Shown here one piece after another: positions 1 through 5,789 of a DNA stretch of 5,789 bases. Position numbers and translations under genes: made by a program. Source of the DNA: Opitutaceae bacterium (GTDB lineage: Bacteria; Verrucomicrobiota; Verrucomicrobiia; Opitutales; Opitutaceae); the NCBI GenBank assembly GCA_016763045.1, contig JAESUN010000092.1, positions 1 to 5,789 on the forward strand, written 5' to 3'. The notes below the pieces were generated by a model. The model was not told where the DNA came from and made no database searches. It worked only from the letters and a program-made list of their open reading frames with translations. The stretch's first letter is position 1, and every line of letters starts with the position of its first letter.

Positions 1-109
1 CGCAGGTAATGGGTAGATTTGTCCGACGAGGGAGTGGGCGGAGAATTCGTTTTGTCCGTCGTATGCGTTGGAATCGTTTTTCGCGATGCCTGTGTTCGTC
101 GAGAGTCAT
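1..109 (-). CDS. Possible 5' fragment of a leftward gene, unknown product (runs off left edge)
   Basis: A minus-strand frame opens with ATG at 109 and stays open to the left edge, giving 36 residues starting MTLDEHRHREKRFQRIRR. It is strikingly basic: about 12 of 36 residues are Arg or Lys, with an RRTK...RRTN near-repeat. A second frame, from an ATG at 137 (MNRDSQQISNDSRRTQ...), is also open to the edge and is Ser/Thr/Pro-rich, so the reading frame is not settled. Neither start has a Shine-Dalgarno sequence, which is common in this window. The direction would continue that of the glycerate kinase gene, 127 nt or less upstream. A basic N-terminus of this sort occurs in small membrane proteins such as DUF2062 proteins, but too little is visible to assign a family. 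A plus-strand frame through the same bases is also open; a real gene here is uncertain. Confidence 0.25.
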   Translation of the reverse strand, partial: MTLDEHRHREKRFQRIRRTKRILRPLPRRTNLPITC

Positions 110-235
110 TGCTGATTTGTTGAGAATCTCGATTCATTGGAGGGGATCCGTTTCATGCTCCGAGACAAGCCGTAAGAGTTTTCAATCGACGTTAGCCGAA
201 CTCTCCTTAGAGGCTTTCTTCAAATAACAGGAGAA

Positions 236-1393
236 CTATTGAGCCTGAAAGTGCTTCGAGATAGAGGCTGCTAAGTTAGTCCCTGCCTTTGAGAGAGCTT
301 CTGGTAATAGTTGTCCCTCTGGGGTTATTTCATGAATGGGACAGGACATTGCCAAGGACTTGTCGATGGAGCCTGCAAAAATAACCGTTTTTTTACCAAG
401 TCCCAGAGATTGTTTGACCAGCGTGCCTGGTCCTTTGCCTGCAAGAGAGCTTTCATCAAAGCGACCTTCCCCTGTTATAACGAGTTCTGCCGCCGCCATT
501 TTTTCATTAAGTTGAAGCCAAGAGGAAACGAGATCGATTCCCGAGATAAGTCTGACCTTGGCTGCGACAAGAAGGCCAAAGGCGATCCCACCAGCTGCCC
601 CAGCTCCAGGTGTTTCTGCTATTTGGATGGATTGCTGGCAGAGGTGACAGAGTAGGGCTGCCATCTTATGGCTCAGTCTTTCCATTTGAGGAATGTCTTG
701 AACAGAAAGTCCTTTTTGTGGCCCATAGATTGATGCCGCTCCGTTGGGCCCGAATAAGGGGTTGGAAACGTCACAAGCAATGAAGAGAGGAGGCATTGAC
801 TGGGGAGTTTGGCCTTCGATTTTTTCGATCTCCTTCCATCTAGAGGGAAAGGGCGGGTGAGCTTTTGAGCCGTCGTTCTGGAGGAAATCAAAACCAAGTG
901 CGGAAAGGGCTCCGAGCCCCAGGTCATTGGTTGCACTACCACCAACTCCGAGGATGATGGCCTGAGCTCCTCTTTCGATGGCTATACGGATTAACTGTCC
1001 TGTTCCGTAGCTGGTGGTCTCCCATGGATTCCGCCGTTCTGGGGGAAGAAGACTTAATCCACTGGTGGTCGCCATTTCGATGAGAGCGATTTTTTGGACT
1101 GTAGGAGAAAGATCTAAATGCGCGAGGGCTTCGGATGGAATTTGGATTGTCTCAACCATCCCGATGGGAGCATGGAGTTTTTCCATACATGGGCCTGAGG
1201 ATTGGACCTCTATTGAGCTTCCATTGAGGCTTTCAGTCAGAACTTGGCAAAACCCGTCTCCTCCATCCGAGAGAGGAGCCATCTCGATCTCATAAGATGG
1301 ATGGCTTTGGGAGATAACACGTGCGGCGATTTGGCAGGCTTCGGCAGCTGTCAAAGAATCTTTGAATTTATCAAAGGCGATGAGTACGCGCAT
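236..1393 (-). CDS. Glycerate kinase (glycerate 2-kinase, GarK/GlxK family)
   Basis: A 385-residue cytoplasmic enzyme that phosphorylates D-glycerate with ATP; characterised GarK/GlxK enzymes make 2-phosphoglycerate, which enters lower glycolysis. The length matches the family (about 380). The conserved blocks are seen in order: IAFDKFKDSL (5-14, usually IAPDSFKGSL), PLSDGGDG (40-47), GTGQLI (130-135), GVGGSATNDLGLG (149-161), ACDVSNPLFGPNGA (206-219) followed by YGPQKG (223-228), GAGAAGG (263-269), and VITGEGRFD...LAGKGP (305-322). All are intact, so the protein is probably active. The start was chosen because the conserved N-terminal strand begins at residue 2; no Shine-Dalgarno precedes it. 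It lies 35 nt downstream of the rhomboid-like gene on the same strand and is probably the last gene of that transcript. Glycerate could come from tartronate semialdehyde or from sugar-acid breakdown, but no such enzyme is visible here. Whether the product is 2- or 3-phosphoglycerate is inferred from family only. Confidence 0.95.
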   Translation of the reverse strand: MRVLIAFDKFKDSLTAAEACQIAARVISQSHPSYEIEMAPLSDGGDGFCQVLTESLNGSSIEVQSSGPCMEKLHAPIGMVETIQIPSEALAHLDLSPTVQKIALIEMATTSGLSLLPPERRNPWETTSYGTGQLIRIAIERGAQAIILGVGGSATNDLGLGALSALGFDFLQNDGSKAHPPFPSRWKEIEKIEGQTPQSMPPLFIACDVSNPLFGPNGAASIYGPQKGLSVQDIPQMERLSHKMAALLCHLCQQSIQIAETPGAGAAGGIAFGLLVAAKVRLISGIDLVSSWLQLNEKMAAAELVITGEGRFDESSLAGKGPGTLVKQSLGLGKKTVIFAGSIDKSLAMSCPIHEITPEGQLLPEALSKAGTNLAASISKHFQAQ

Positions 1394-1428
1394 GGATGTT
1401 GGGAGAGGTTGTGCTTAGCCGCGCTACA

Positions 1429-2241
1429 TTAGGTGGTCGCAGAGGGAGTTTCTTCAGGATTGAGGTGCTCATGGGAGCGGATATGCTCTTCACAGTAGCA
1501 ACAAGCTCCTTTACAGGTGGAGCAATAACGGAAATCCATATCGGGGTGGGAGAGATCTGTCTTACCGCAACTCAGGCAGGTGTGCCGTGGTTCGGTGGCC
1601 AGCTTTTCTTTTTCTTTGGCGGCGCTTTTTTGGCGGTGTCCACTTTTTATCCGGAGAAGGATATCCGAGCTAAAAAAGAAAAAGAAATTAGCCACCGAAG
1701 CCAGGATTACAAATCGGATAGGCCATGGGCCCTTGACGAAATTTAGAAGATAGATGATCCATGTAATCAGGGCGAGCCACTTGATCTTGACAGGGATGAT
1801 GAAAAAAAGTCGCAGCTCAAAAGTGGGGTTTATATAGGCAAAGGCTAAAAAGACCGAACCTGATAGAAAGAGGTTTGAGGCAGGATAGTATGGAAAAATA
1901 AAGGCCGCCAGGACAGTTGCGAGGTAACCGATAAGGAGAAAAAGGCAGTAGCGAGCCGAGCCCCAATGATCTTCCAACGCACTTCCCATGAGGTAGAATA
2001 GATACCAGGCGAAGGCGAGTAAGATTGGATAGTTTGAGGAGGGCGGGACGAAGATGAACGTGACCACTCTCCATATGTCTCCCTTCAAAACGAGAATCGG
2101 ATAAAGTTCGATGTATTTCAGATTGAAGTTCCCCACGAACGAAAATCCAAAAAACATTACCTGCCCAATCACCAGGTAAAGGGTGATGTTTGGGATGGCG
2201 ATCGGGCGGACTAGCTTGGCTAGTTTATCCAGAAGTGACAT
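1429..2241 (-). CDS. Rhomboid-like integral membrane protein with C-terminal zinc-binding tail, probably without protease activity
   Basis: A 270-residue protein with about six hydrophobic segments (roughly 18-36, 71-88, 97-117, 122-139, 153-169, 175-197), then a charged linker and a Cys/His-rich tail. The rhomboid/derlin-type signature KGDIWRVVTFIFVPP (53-67) lies in the loop after the first segment, and GSALEDHWGSARY (86-98) follows the second. The fourth segment carries FLSGSVF (125-131), matching the GxSG nucleophile motif except that the first Gly is Phe; Ser127 would be the nucleophile. The last segment reads ILASVANFFFFF (179-190), where active rhomboids have a conserved His, so the catalytic dyad looks broken. 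The tail has CxxC at 222-225, CxxC at 240-243, Cys 247/248/250 and His 253/257/259, which could bind one or two zinc ions. It starts 22 nt after the isomerase-like gene and ends 35 nt before glycerate kinase. Its role is unknown; a chaperone or adaptor role at the membrane is possible by analogy with inactive rhomboids. Confidence 0.85.
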   Translation of the reverse strand: MSLLDKLAKLVRPIAIPNITLYLVIGQVMFFGFSFVGNFNLKYIELYPILVLKGDIWRVVTFIFVPPSSNYPILLAFAWYLFYLMGSALEDHWGSARYCLFLLIGYLATVLAAFIFPYYPASNLFLSGSVFLAFAYINPTFELRLFFIIPVKIKWLALITWIIYLLNFVKGPWPIRFVILASVANFFFFFSSDILLRIKSGHRQKSAAKEKEKLATEPRHTCLSCGKTDLSHPDMDFRYCSTCKGACCYCEEHIRSHEHLNPEETPSATT

Positions 2242-2263
2242 AATTACTGAAGTTCAGAAACGT

Positions 2264-3889
2264 TTAGAATGCTTTTCCGCCCTTACGTGTTCCGCAGAGG
2301 CAGACTTCGATTCCAAGTTCTCTGGCGAGAGCAGCTTTTGCATACATCGCCAGATCTGCTTCGCGGGCCGATTTTGCATAGGCTACCTGGACATGGTTTG
2401 CCTTATGGCGTCCCATCATTTGATCACGACTCACACCATAGGTGACTGCGTGCATGATAGGCCACTCTGGGTTTGATGCATTCCAGCGACGCTCCGTTTC
2501 TTTTTTGGGAAGTTTAACGACTTCCGCTCGTCCTAGATCCATCTTGAGCTTTCCTTCTTCAATGAAGATTCGGGACCAGACAATCTCGCCCGGTTTTGCG
2601 ATGCCCCGAAGGGTTCCGCCTCCGAGGCGAAAATACATCGGTGGCTGCCGCAGAGAGTCACTCCCTTTGAATCCACCGATATGATGAGCGGGAGGGGCTG
2701 ATCCGGAAATAAGGAAGACCCACACATATTCCTTGGTGGTACCAGATCGATCGATATCGCCCCAGCGAATGTCGTGTAAGGTGGTCTCAACAGGTTGATT
2801 CAGGCTGGAGTGAACCCGGTTGGTGAAAAGTGCATCGAGCCCGGCACATTCATCAACTTCATTGAAGTGGATGAGAGGTTGCCCTTTTTTGATAATTTTT
2901 CCCTCTGCGTTTTTGACAGGAGGGCGGTCTGAATTGTTGAGTAATCCTTCGACTAGGTCGGAGGCGGGGCAGAGGTCCTTGAGACCTTGTTGATATTGTA
3001 TACCGATGGTCTCACAGCCAAATTCATCGGCGATACGTAGAGCAGCGATATACATTTTGCACTGCTTTAGTATTTGCTTTTCGGTTAAGTCGGTCTTCTC
3101 GTTTTTTCCTAAATGGAAGGTCATTCCTTTTTTTAGAAGCCAATCATAAACCGCTTGTGCTTCCTTGTTGGATACCTGGGTTATTCCGTAGTAGAGAGCC
3201 GATTGGCTGAGGCGTTCTTTGTAAACACCTGTTTGAAAGAGGAGTTCATCCGGGATGATCGCATTGAACATACCCATGCAGCCTTCATCAAAGATCCCCA
3301 TGATGGATTTGCGTTTGAGCAAGTCTTTCGCGATGCGTTTGGCGATAGTATTAGCACGTGCGGGAAGCGTTGCTTTGCGTAAGGGTTTTACGTGAGGGGT
3401 CTTGTGTTTGATCGTTCCGGTTTCGAGCCAGGTCACCAGGTGTTTAAGGAAAAATGGGTCTTCGAAGTTTTCGCTCCAGAGAGTCGAATAAGGGACACCT
3501 GCTTTTGTCAGAGAGCCATTAAGGTTGAGTGTTCCGACGAGACCGGGGCGTTTCCCGGACCAGTTTGCAATTGTTAGAATAGGGGCTTTATGAGAGATGA
3601 GCCCGTGCAGAAGATGGTGACTATACTGCCAAGTTGATTCAGCGACGATCAAAGGTGTGTTAGGATCAATTTTGGAGAAAACCTCCATTCCTTCCTTTTG
3701 GCTTCCTATGAATCCATGTTTTTCGTTCTTTTTGTAAGGATGTGCACGAACCAGTTGGTAACCCATATCTTTCAACACTGTGGTGAGCTTTTTTTCCAGC
3801 TCCTCCTGCCCAGCCCAGCTGGCCTGGTTTGCGGAAAGACGAAGGTCTCCGTTAGCGATGATGAGGATCTTTTTCTTTTTTCTTTTCAT
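2264..3889 (-). CDS. L-fucose/L-arabinose isomerase family protein
   Basis: A 541-residue cytoplasmic protein resembling the long branch of fucose isomerase-like proteins (COG2407 type), which interconvert an aldose and a ketose using a divalent metal. Recognisable blocks, numbered from the chosen start: [11 protein letters not shown] (12-22), [19 protein letters not shown] (108-126), [11 protein letters not shown] (200-210), [13 protein letters not shown] (220-232), [17 protein letters not shown] (295-311), [13 protein letters not shown] (341-353), AHHIGGFKG (401-409), [11 protein letters not shown] (419-429) and [11 protein letters not shown] (495-505). The acidic residues in DEGCMG and NEVDE and a C-terminal His near 499 are candidate metal ligands by analogy with Glu337, Asp361 and His528 of E. 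coli FucI; this was not aligned. The ATG at 3889 is preferred over the one at 3922 because a weak AGAGAG lies just upstream and the conserved ILIIANGD strand follows at once; the 11 extra residues look unconserved. It is the first gene of the leftward group. The actual sugar is unknown. Confidence 0.85.
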   Translation of the reverse strand: MKRKKKKILIIANGDLRLSANQASWAGQEELEKKLTTVLKDMGYQLVRAHPYKKNEKHGFIGSQKEGMEVFSKIDPNTPLIVAESTWQYSHHLLHGLISHKAPILTIANWSGKRPGLVGTLNLNGSLTKAGVPYSTLWSENFEDPFFLKHLVTWLETGTIKHKTPHVKPLRKATLPARANTIAKRIAKDLLKRKSIMGIFDEGCMGMFNAIIPDELLFQTGVYKERLSQSALYYGITQVSNKEAQAVYDWLLKKGMTFHLGKNEKTDLTEKQILKQCKMYIAALRIADEFGCETIGIQYQQGLKDLCPASDLVEGLLNNSDRPPVKNAEGKIIKKGQPLIHFNEVDECAGLDALFTNRVHSSLNQPVETTLHDIRWGDIDRSGTTKEYVWVFLISGSAPPAHHIGGFKGSDSLRQPPMYFRLGGGTLRGIAKPGEIVWSRIFIEEGKLKMDLGRAEVVKLPKKETERRWNASNPEWPIMHAVTYGVSRDQMMGRHKANHVQVAYAKSAREADLAMYAKAALARELGIEVCLCGTRKGGKAF

Positions 3890-3904
3890 GGGACTCTCTA
3901 GAAT

Positions 3905-4023
3905 GGCGTTATCGAGTTCCATCTAGGTTACAGTCAGTAGCAAAGGCAACAATGGATCATCGATTGTTTGATTGATTTGCTGGTGATCGTGTGGGTTAGG
4001 GTCTCTGTAGAGAAGATAACGCC
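3905..4023. repeat. 9-bp inverted repeat (arms 3905-3913 and 4015-4023)
   Basis: GGCGTTATC at 3905-3913 is the exact reverse complement of GATAACGCC at 4015-4023, with 101 nt between the arms. Read in the direction of each gene, GATAACGCC therefore precedes both divergent starts: 15 nt before the isomerase-like ATG and 37 nt before the SDR ATG. GATAAC could serve as a poor -10 element on either side, or the 9-mer could be a half-site for a shared regulator. Similarity does not extend beyond the nine bases. By rough estimate, a 9-bp match in a region this size arises by chance about one time in twenty, so it is suggestive only. Confidence 0.4.
3908..3937 (-). promoter_or_regulatory. Weak candidate sigma70-type promoter for the isomerase-like gene
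   Basis: On the minus strand, CTGACT (3937-3932, four of six match to TTGACA) is followed after 18 nt by GATAAC (3913-3908, four of six match to TATAAT). A start site about seven bases further on would give a leader of roughly ten nucleotides before the ATG at 3889. Both boxes are poor and the spacing is not ideal; the position just upstream of the first gene of the group is the main argument for it. Confidence 0.22.
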
Positions 4024-4060
4024 TTGTCACGGTCGAAGAATTACTCATAAGAGTTTCTCC

Positions 4061-4837
4061 ATGGAAAAGAAATCTGCACTTGTGACGGGAGCATCACGTG
4101 GTATCGGGCGTGGGATTGCTCTGGAGTTGGCTAAGGCTGGTTATCAGATTGCGATTAATTATGCGAGTAATGAAGTCGCAGCAGAGGAAGCTCTTGCGTT
4201 GGTTATTGAAGCTGGAGGTTCCGGGATTCTGGTTAAAGGAGATATCTCATCGGAGTCTGATCGAGCTGCACTGCTTGCGCAAACTATAGAGGCGTTTGGA
4301 CGCATTGATTTGTTGGTCAATAATGCTGGGGTTGCTCCAAAGGTAAGGGGAGATTTGTTGGATTGTCCGGAGGAGAGTTTTGACCGCTTATACGATATCA
4401 ATTTGAAGGGTCCGTTTTTTCTGACGCAGGCGGTGGCGAAGCAAATGCTAAAGCAGGGTGTTGATGAGGCCGGATTTCGAGGCCGGATTGTGAACATCAC
4501 ATCGATCTCTGTTTATACGTCTTCGATTAATCGTGGTGATTATTGCATGGTCAAAGCTGGCCTGGCCATGATGACCAAGTTGTTTGCCGATCGTCTAGCG
4601 GATGACGGTATCAATGTTTATGAGATTCGTCCCGGTGTTATTGCGACAGATATGACTTCTGGTGTAACCGAAAAATACGATAAGATGATCTTTGAAGATG
4701 GGCTGACGCCTATTCGTCGATGGGGTCGACCAGATGATATCGGTAAGGCTGTTGCGGCTATTGGTGGCGACTTCTTCCCTTTTTCAACAGGAGAAGTCAT
4801 CAATGTCGATGGAGGTTTTCATCTTCACCGTCTCTAA
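4061..4837 (+). CDS. SDR family NAD(P)-dependent oxidoreductase (FabG-like, probable sugar or keto-acid reductase)
   Basis: A 258-residue classical short-chain dehydrogenase/reductase. The Rossmann nucleotide-binding motif TGASRGIG is at 9-16, NNAG at 87-90, the structural Asn at 114, and the catalytic Ser148, Tyr161 and Lys165 (YCMVK) are all present with the usual 13-residue Ser-Tyr spacing. The RPGVIATDM segment (about 193-201) and [10 protein letters not shown] terminus are also typical. No acidic residue stands at the end of the second strand (INYAS, 32-36), which slightly favours NADP(H). The start at 4061 puts the first beta-strand at residue 4, as usual; an in-frame upstream extension from 3968 adds 31 unconserved residues and was rejected. 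A weak AAGAG lies 8 nt or so upstream. It is usually annotated as 3-oxoacyl-ACP reductase by similarity, but a lone copy among sugar genes more likely acts on a sugar, polyol or uronate derivative. It is transcribed alone, with a terminator directly after it. Confidence 0.93.
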   Translation: MEKKSALVTGASRGIGRGIALELAKAGYQIAINYASNEVAAEEALALVIEAGGSGILVKGDISSESDRAALLAQTIEAFGRIDLLVNNAGVAPKVRGDLLDCPEESFDRLYDINLKGPFFLTQAVAKQMLKQGVDEAGFRGRIVNITSISVYTSSINRGDYCMVKAGLAMMTKLFADRLADDGINVYEIRPGVIATDMTSGVTEKYDKMIFEDGLTPIRRWGRPDDIGKAVAAIGGDFFPFSTGEVINVDGGFHLHRL

Positions 4838-4845
4838 GGGGAACA

Positions 4846-4875
4846 GGTCTTATCCTAGATAAGGCCTCATTTTTT
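4846..4875 (+). terminator. Rho-independent terminator of the SDR gene, overlapping the 3' end of the convergent gene
   Basis: Starting 8 nt after the reductase stop codon, GGTCTTATC (4846-4854) pairs with GATAAGGCC (4858-4866) across a CTA loop: nine base pairs, one of them a G-U. The stem is followed by TCATTTTTT (4867-4875), a usable U-tract on the plus strand. The right part of the element lies inside the last codons and stop of the convergent isomerase gene (stop 4850-4852). On the minus strand no U-tract follows the stem, so it should terminate rightward transcription mainly. A competing short hairpin GCCTC/GAGGC (4864-4868 with 4877-4881) spans the T-run. Confidence 0.72.
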
Positions 4876-5599
4876 CGAGGCAGAGTTTTAATTCTGGGAC
4901 AGGGTTACTGGGATTCCCTTCAAATTCCAGAATGCCAATGCCTTCAAAATTATGCTTATGAAGGGTTTTCATGAAGAGGGGGAAATCGAGGTTCCCTTCT
5001 CCAATGACGGTGTCGTGCCATTGCCCATTGGAATCGAAGGTAAAATCTTTGAAATGGACGCCGTATAAATTCTCATGGAATGTTTCGACCCATTCTTCAG
5101 GCTTTCCTTGATGTGGTCCTATTTGTAGGCACCATGCCGTATCAAGGCAGAGTCCTATTTCGGGAGAGCCTAGTTCAATCAAATGTGTCATGACTTCGAA
5201 TTGGCCGCCGAAGGCATATCCTCCATGATTGTGGATCCCTATTTTCACCTCATATTTCTGGCACCAGTTGCGAACTTTTTCGATCGTTTTGGTGAAAGAA
5301 TCGACGGCAAAATGAGCAGAAATATGTTTTGCCCCAGCCATGATCGCAGATTCAAACCATGCTTCCTCGGAGTCTTCCCCGGTAAACGTCTGCACCCCGA
5401 TCGAAACAACTGAGATGGCATTGTCTTCGTAGGTCTTCAGGATCTTTTTCCAGCTTTTGAGATCGTTAAAGTCCGCATGAACTCCGCAGACTTCTATTTT
5501 ATTTAAGCCGAGTTCGGATACCTTTGCAGCCACCTCTGCATTATCTTTAAAATCGCGGAAGCAAAAGCTTTGGACGCCAAGATCAGTAAGAGTTTTCAT
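4850..5599 (-). CDS. Sugar phosphate isomerase/epimerase family protein (xylose isomerase-like TIM barrel)
   Basis: A 249-residue single-domain protein of the AP-endonuclease-2/xylose-isomerase-like TIM barrel fold, which includes IolE, hydroxypyruvate isomerase and keto-sugar 3-epimerases. Visible barrel-edge motifs are GVQSFCFRDF (8-17), KIEVCGVHADF (34-44), SAHFAV (94-99), IGIHNHGG (120-127), CLDTAW (151-156), YGVHFKDF (179-186), IGEGNLDF (199-206) and GILEFEG (222-228). Asp153, His182 and Glu225, with His123 or His125, are likely metal ligands by position, as such enzymes use a divalent metal at the barrel mouth. There is no signal peptide, so it acts in the cytoplasm. The length is slightly short of the usual 260-290 but no strand seems missing. 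It begins 12 nt after the stop of the Gfo/Idh/MocA gene with no Shine-Dalgarno (only CCCATAATCT before the ATG), suggesting translational coupling. These two families are often adjacent in cyclitol and keto-sugar pathways. The substrate is not predictable. Confidence 0.9.
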   Translation of the reverse strand: MKTLTDLGVQSFCFRDFKDNAEVAAKVSELGLNKIEVCGVHADFNDLKSWKKILKTYEDNAISVVSIGVQTFTGEDSEEAWFESAIMAGAKHISAHFAVDSFTKTIEKVRNWCQKYEVKIGIHNHGGYAFGGQFEVMTHLIELGSPEIGLCLDTAWCLQIGPHQGKPEEWVETFHENLYGVHFKDFTFDSNGQWHDTVIGEGNLDFPLFMKTLHKHNFEGIGILEFEGNPSNPVPELKLCLEKMRPYLG

Positions 5600-5611
5600 A
5601 GATTATGGGGT

Positions 5612-5788
5612 TTAGATGAGAACGTCTCTACCTGTACTACTGGACTCTGAAACGGCATCGAGAATCTTTTGAACAGCCAGAGCTTCTTCTGGTTTTACCA
5701 GCAACTCTTCACCTTCTAATAAGTGATTGATGAAGTTGTGGAAACGATCGCAATGAGGGAGTATCAAAGGTTCTTTCAACGTTTCTTT
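5612..5788 (-). CDS. Gfo/Idh/MocA family oxidoreductase, C-terminal fragment (5' end beyond right edge)
   Basis: The last 58 codons of a leftward gene cut by the window edge. The translation runs KETLKEPLIL... to ...STGRDVLI and then TAA at 5614-5612. The segment FINHLLEGEELLVKPEEALA followed by VQKILDAVSES and TGRDVLI matches the typical end of Gfo/Idh/MocA dehydrogenases, where a 'fi.ai..g..p.v...dal.a..i..Ai..Sa.tGr.v.i' pattern closes the alpha/beta C-terminal domain. Family members are NAD(P)-dependent cytoplasmic dehydrogenases of sugars, inositols and their derivatives. The Rossmann domain and the EKP catalytic motif lie outside the window, so activity cannot be judged. It is 12 nt upstream of the TIM-barrel gene on the same strand and the two are almost certainly co-transcribed. 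Confidence 0.82.
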   Translation of the reverse strand, partial: KETLKEPLILPHCDRFHNFINHLLEGEELLVKPEEALAVQKILDAVSESSSTGRDVLI

Positions 5789-5789
5789 A

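Larger units (their letters stand above)
3890..4060. promoter_or_regulatory. Divergent intergenic control region between the isomerase-like gene and the SDR gene
   Basis: These 171 nt separate two genes transcribed away from each other, so promoters for both directions should lie here. The region contains a 9-bp inverted repeat listed separately, an AT-rich centre with overlapping TTGATT repeats (about 3964-3978), and an imperfect GATCA...TGATC pair (3955-3959 and 3984-3988) that could be a weak operator. No regulator gene is visible in the window, so any control protein is encoded elsewhere. The rightward open frame that extends from 3968 into the reductase gene shows no family conservation before 4061. 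Confidence 0.6.

Noticed and set aside
196..216. Short CTCT/AGAG hairpin downstream of glycerate kinase as a terminator
   Set aside because: Only four consecutive base pairs and no U-tract on the minus strand; too weak to call.
9..227. Plus-strand open frame of 72 codons, Arg-rich
   Set aside because: No recognisable family, no ribosome-binding site, and it overlaps equally open minus-strand frames that fit the local gene direction.
1672..1693. T-rich tract in the rhomboid-like gene as a sign of frameshift or phase variation
   Set aside because: The longest homopolymer is six bases, the reading frame is intact on both sides, and the Phe-rich run is simply a hydrophobic segment.
3875..3881. 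A AAA AAG slippery heptamer in frame near the start of the isomerase-like gene (minus strand)
   Set aside because: It arises from a Lys-rich N-terminus (KRKKKK); a -1 shift would hit a stop within about ten codons and there is no evident stimulatory structure.
3955..3988. GATCA...TGATC pair as a LacI-type operator
   Set aside because: Only five exact base pairs with a long unpaired centre and no regulator gene nearby; mentioned only as a weak possibility in the control region.
3968..4060. Upstream in-frame extension of the SDR gene by 31 residues
   Set aside because: The extra residues show no SDR or signal-peptide character; the first Rossmann strand starts directly after the ATG at 4061, as in the family.
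4159..4500. 113-codon minus-strand open frame opposite the SDR gene, and similar antisense frames elsewhere (311-655, 1396-1746, 2183-2476)
   Set aside because: Each lies fully or mostly within a well-supported gene on the other strand and its translation has no recognisable motif.

Overview
The window is a gene-dense stretch of bacterial chromosome with moderate GC (a little under half by eye). It holds five complete protein genes, the 3' end of a sixth at the right edge, and an uncertain 5' gene fragment at the left edge. No RNA genes, mobile elements, CRISPR arrays or phage genes were recognised. Start codons mostly lack a clear Shine-Dalgarno sequence. The protein families (a long L-fucose isomerase-like protein, a sugar isomerase TIM barrel, a Gfo/Idh/MocA oxidoreductase, a GarK/GlxK-type glycerate kinase) suggest a carbohydrate-degrading bacterium of the Verrucomicrobiota/Planctomycetota/Lentisphaerota type, perhaps Opitutae-like. 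That placement is inferred from family flavour and was not tested.

Layout: positions 1-235 hold no confident gene; two overlapping minus-strand frames open there and run off the left edge. A leftward, probably co-transcribed group follows, in transcription order: an L-fucose/L-arabinose isomerase-family protein (3889 to 2264), a rhomboid-like membrane protein with a cytosolic zinc-binding tail (2241 to 1429) and glycerate kinase (1393 to 236), with gaps of 22 and 35 nt. A 171-nt divergent control region (3890-4060) separates this group from a rightward short-chain dehydrogenase/reductase (4061-4837). The reductase converges on a second leftward pair: a Gfo/Idh/MocA oxidoreductase (C-terminus only, 5788 to 5612) and a sugar phosphate isomerase/epimerase-like TIM barrel (5599 to 4850), 12 nt apart.

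Taken together, four or five genes fit the uptake-independent, intracellular part of sugar or polyol breakdown: isomerisation of an aldose, NAD(P)-dependent oxidation and reduction, epimerisation or isomerisation of a keto-sugar, and phosphorylation of glycerate into lower glycolysis. The substrate cannot be read from the sequence. Points most worth a second look are the rhomboid-like protein, which keeps the serine motif but appears to lack the catalytic histidine and sits between two sugar genes; a 9-bp inverted repeat that places GATAACGCC upstream of both divergent genes; and a rho-independent terminator for the reductase gene that is built into the last codons of the convergent gene. No convincing novel system is visible.
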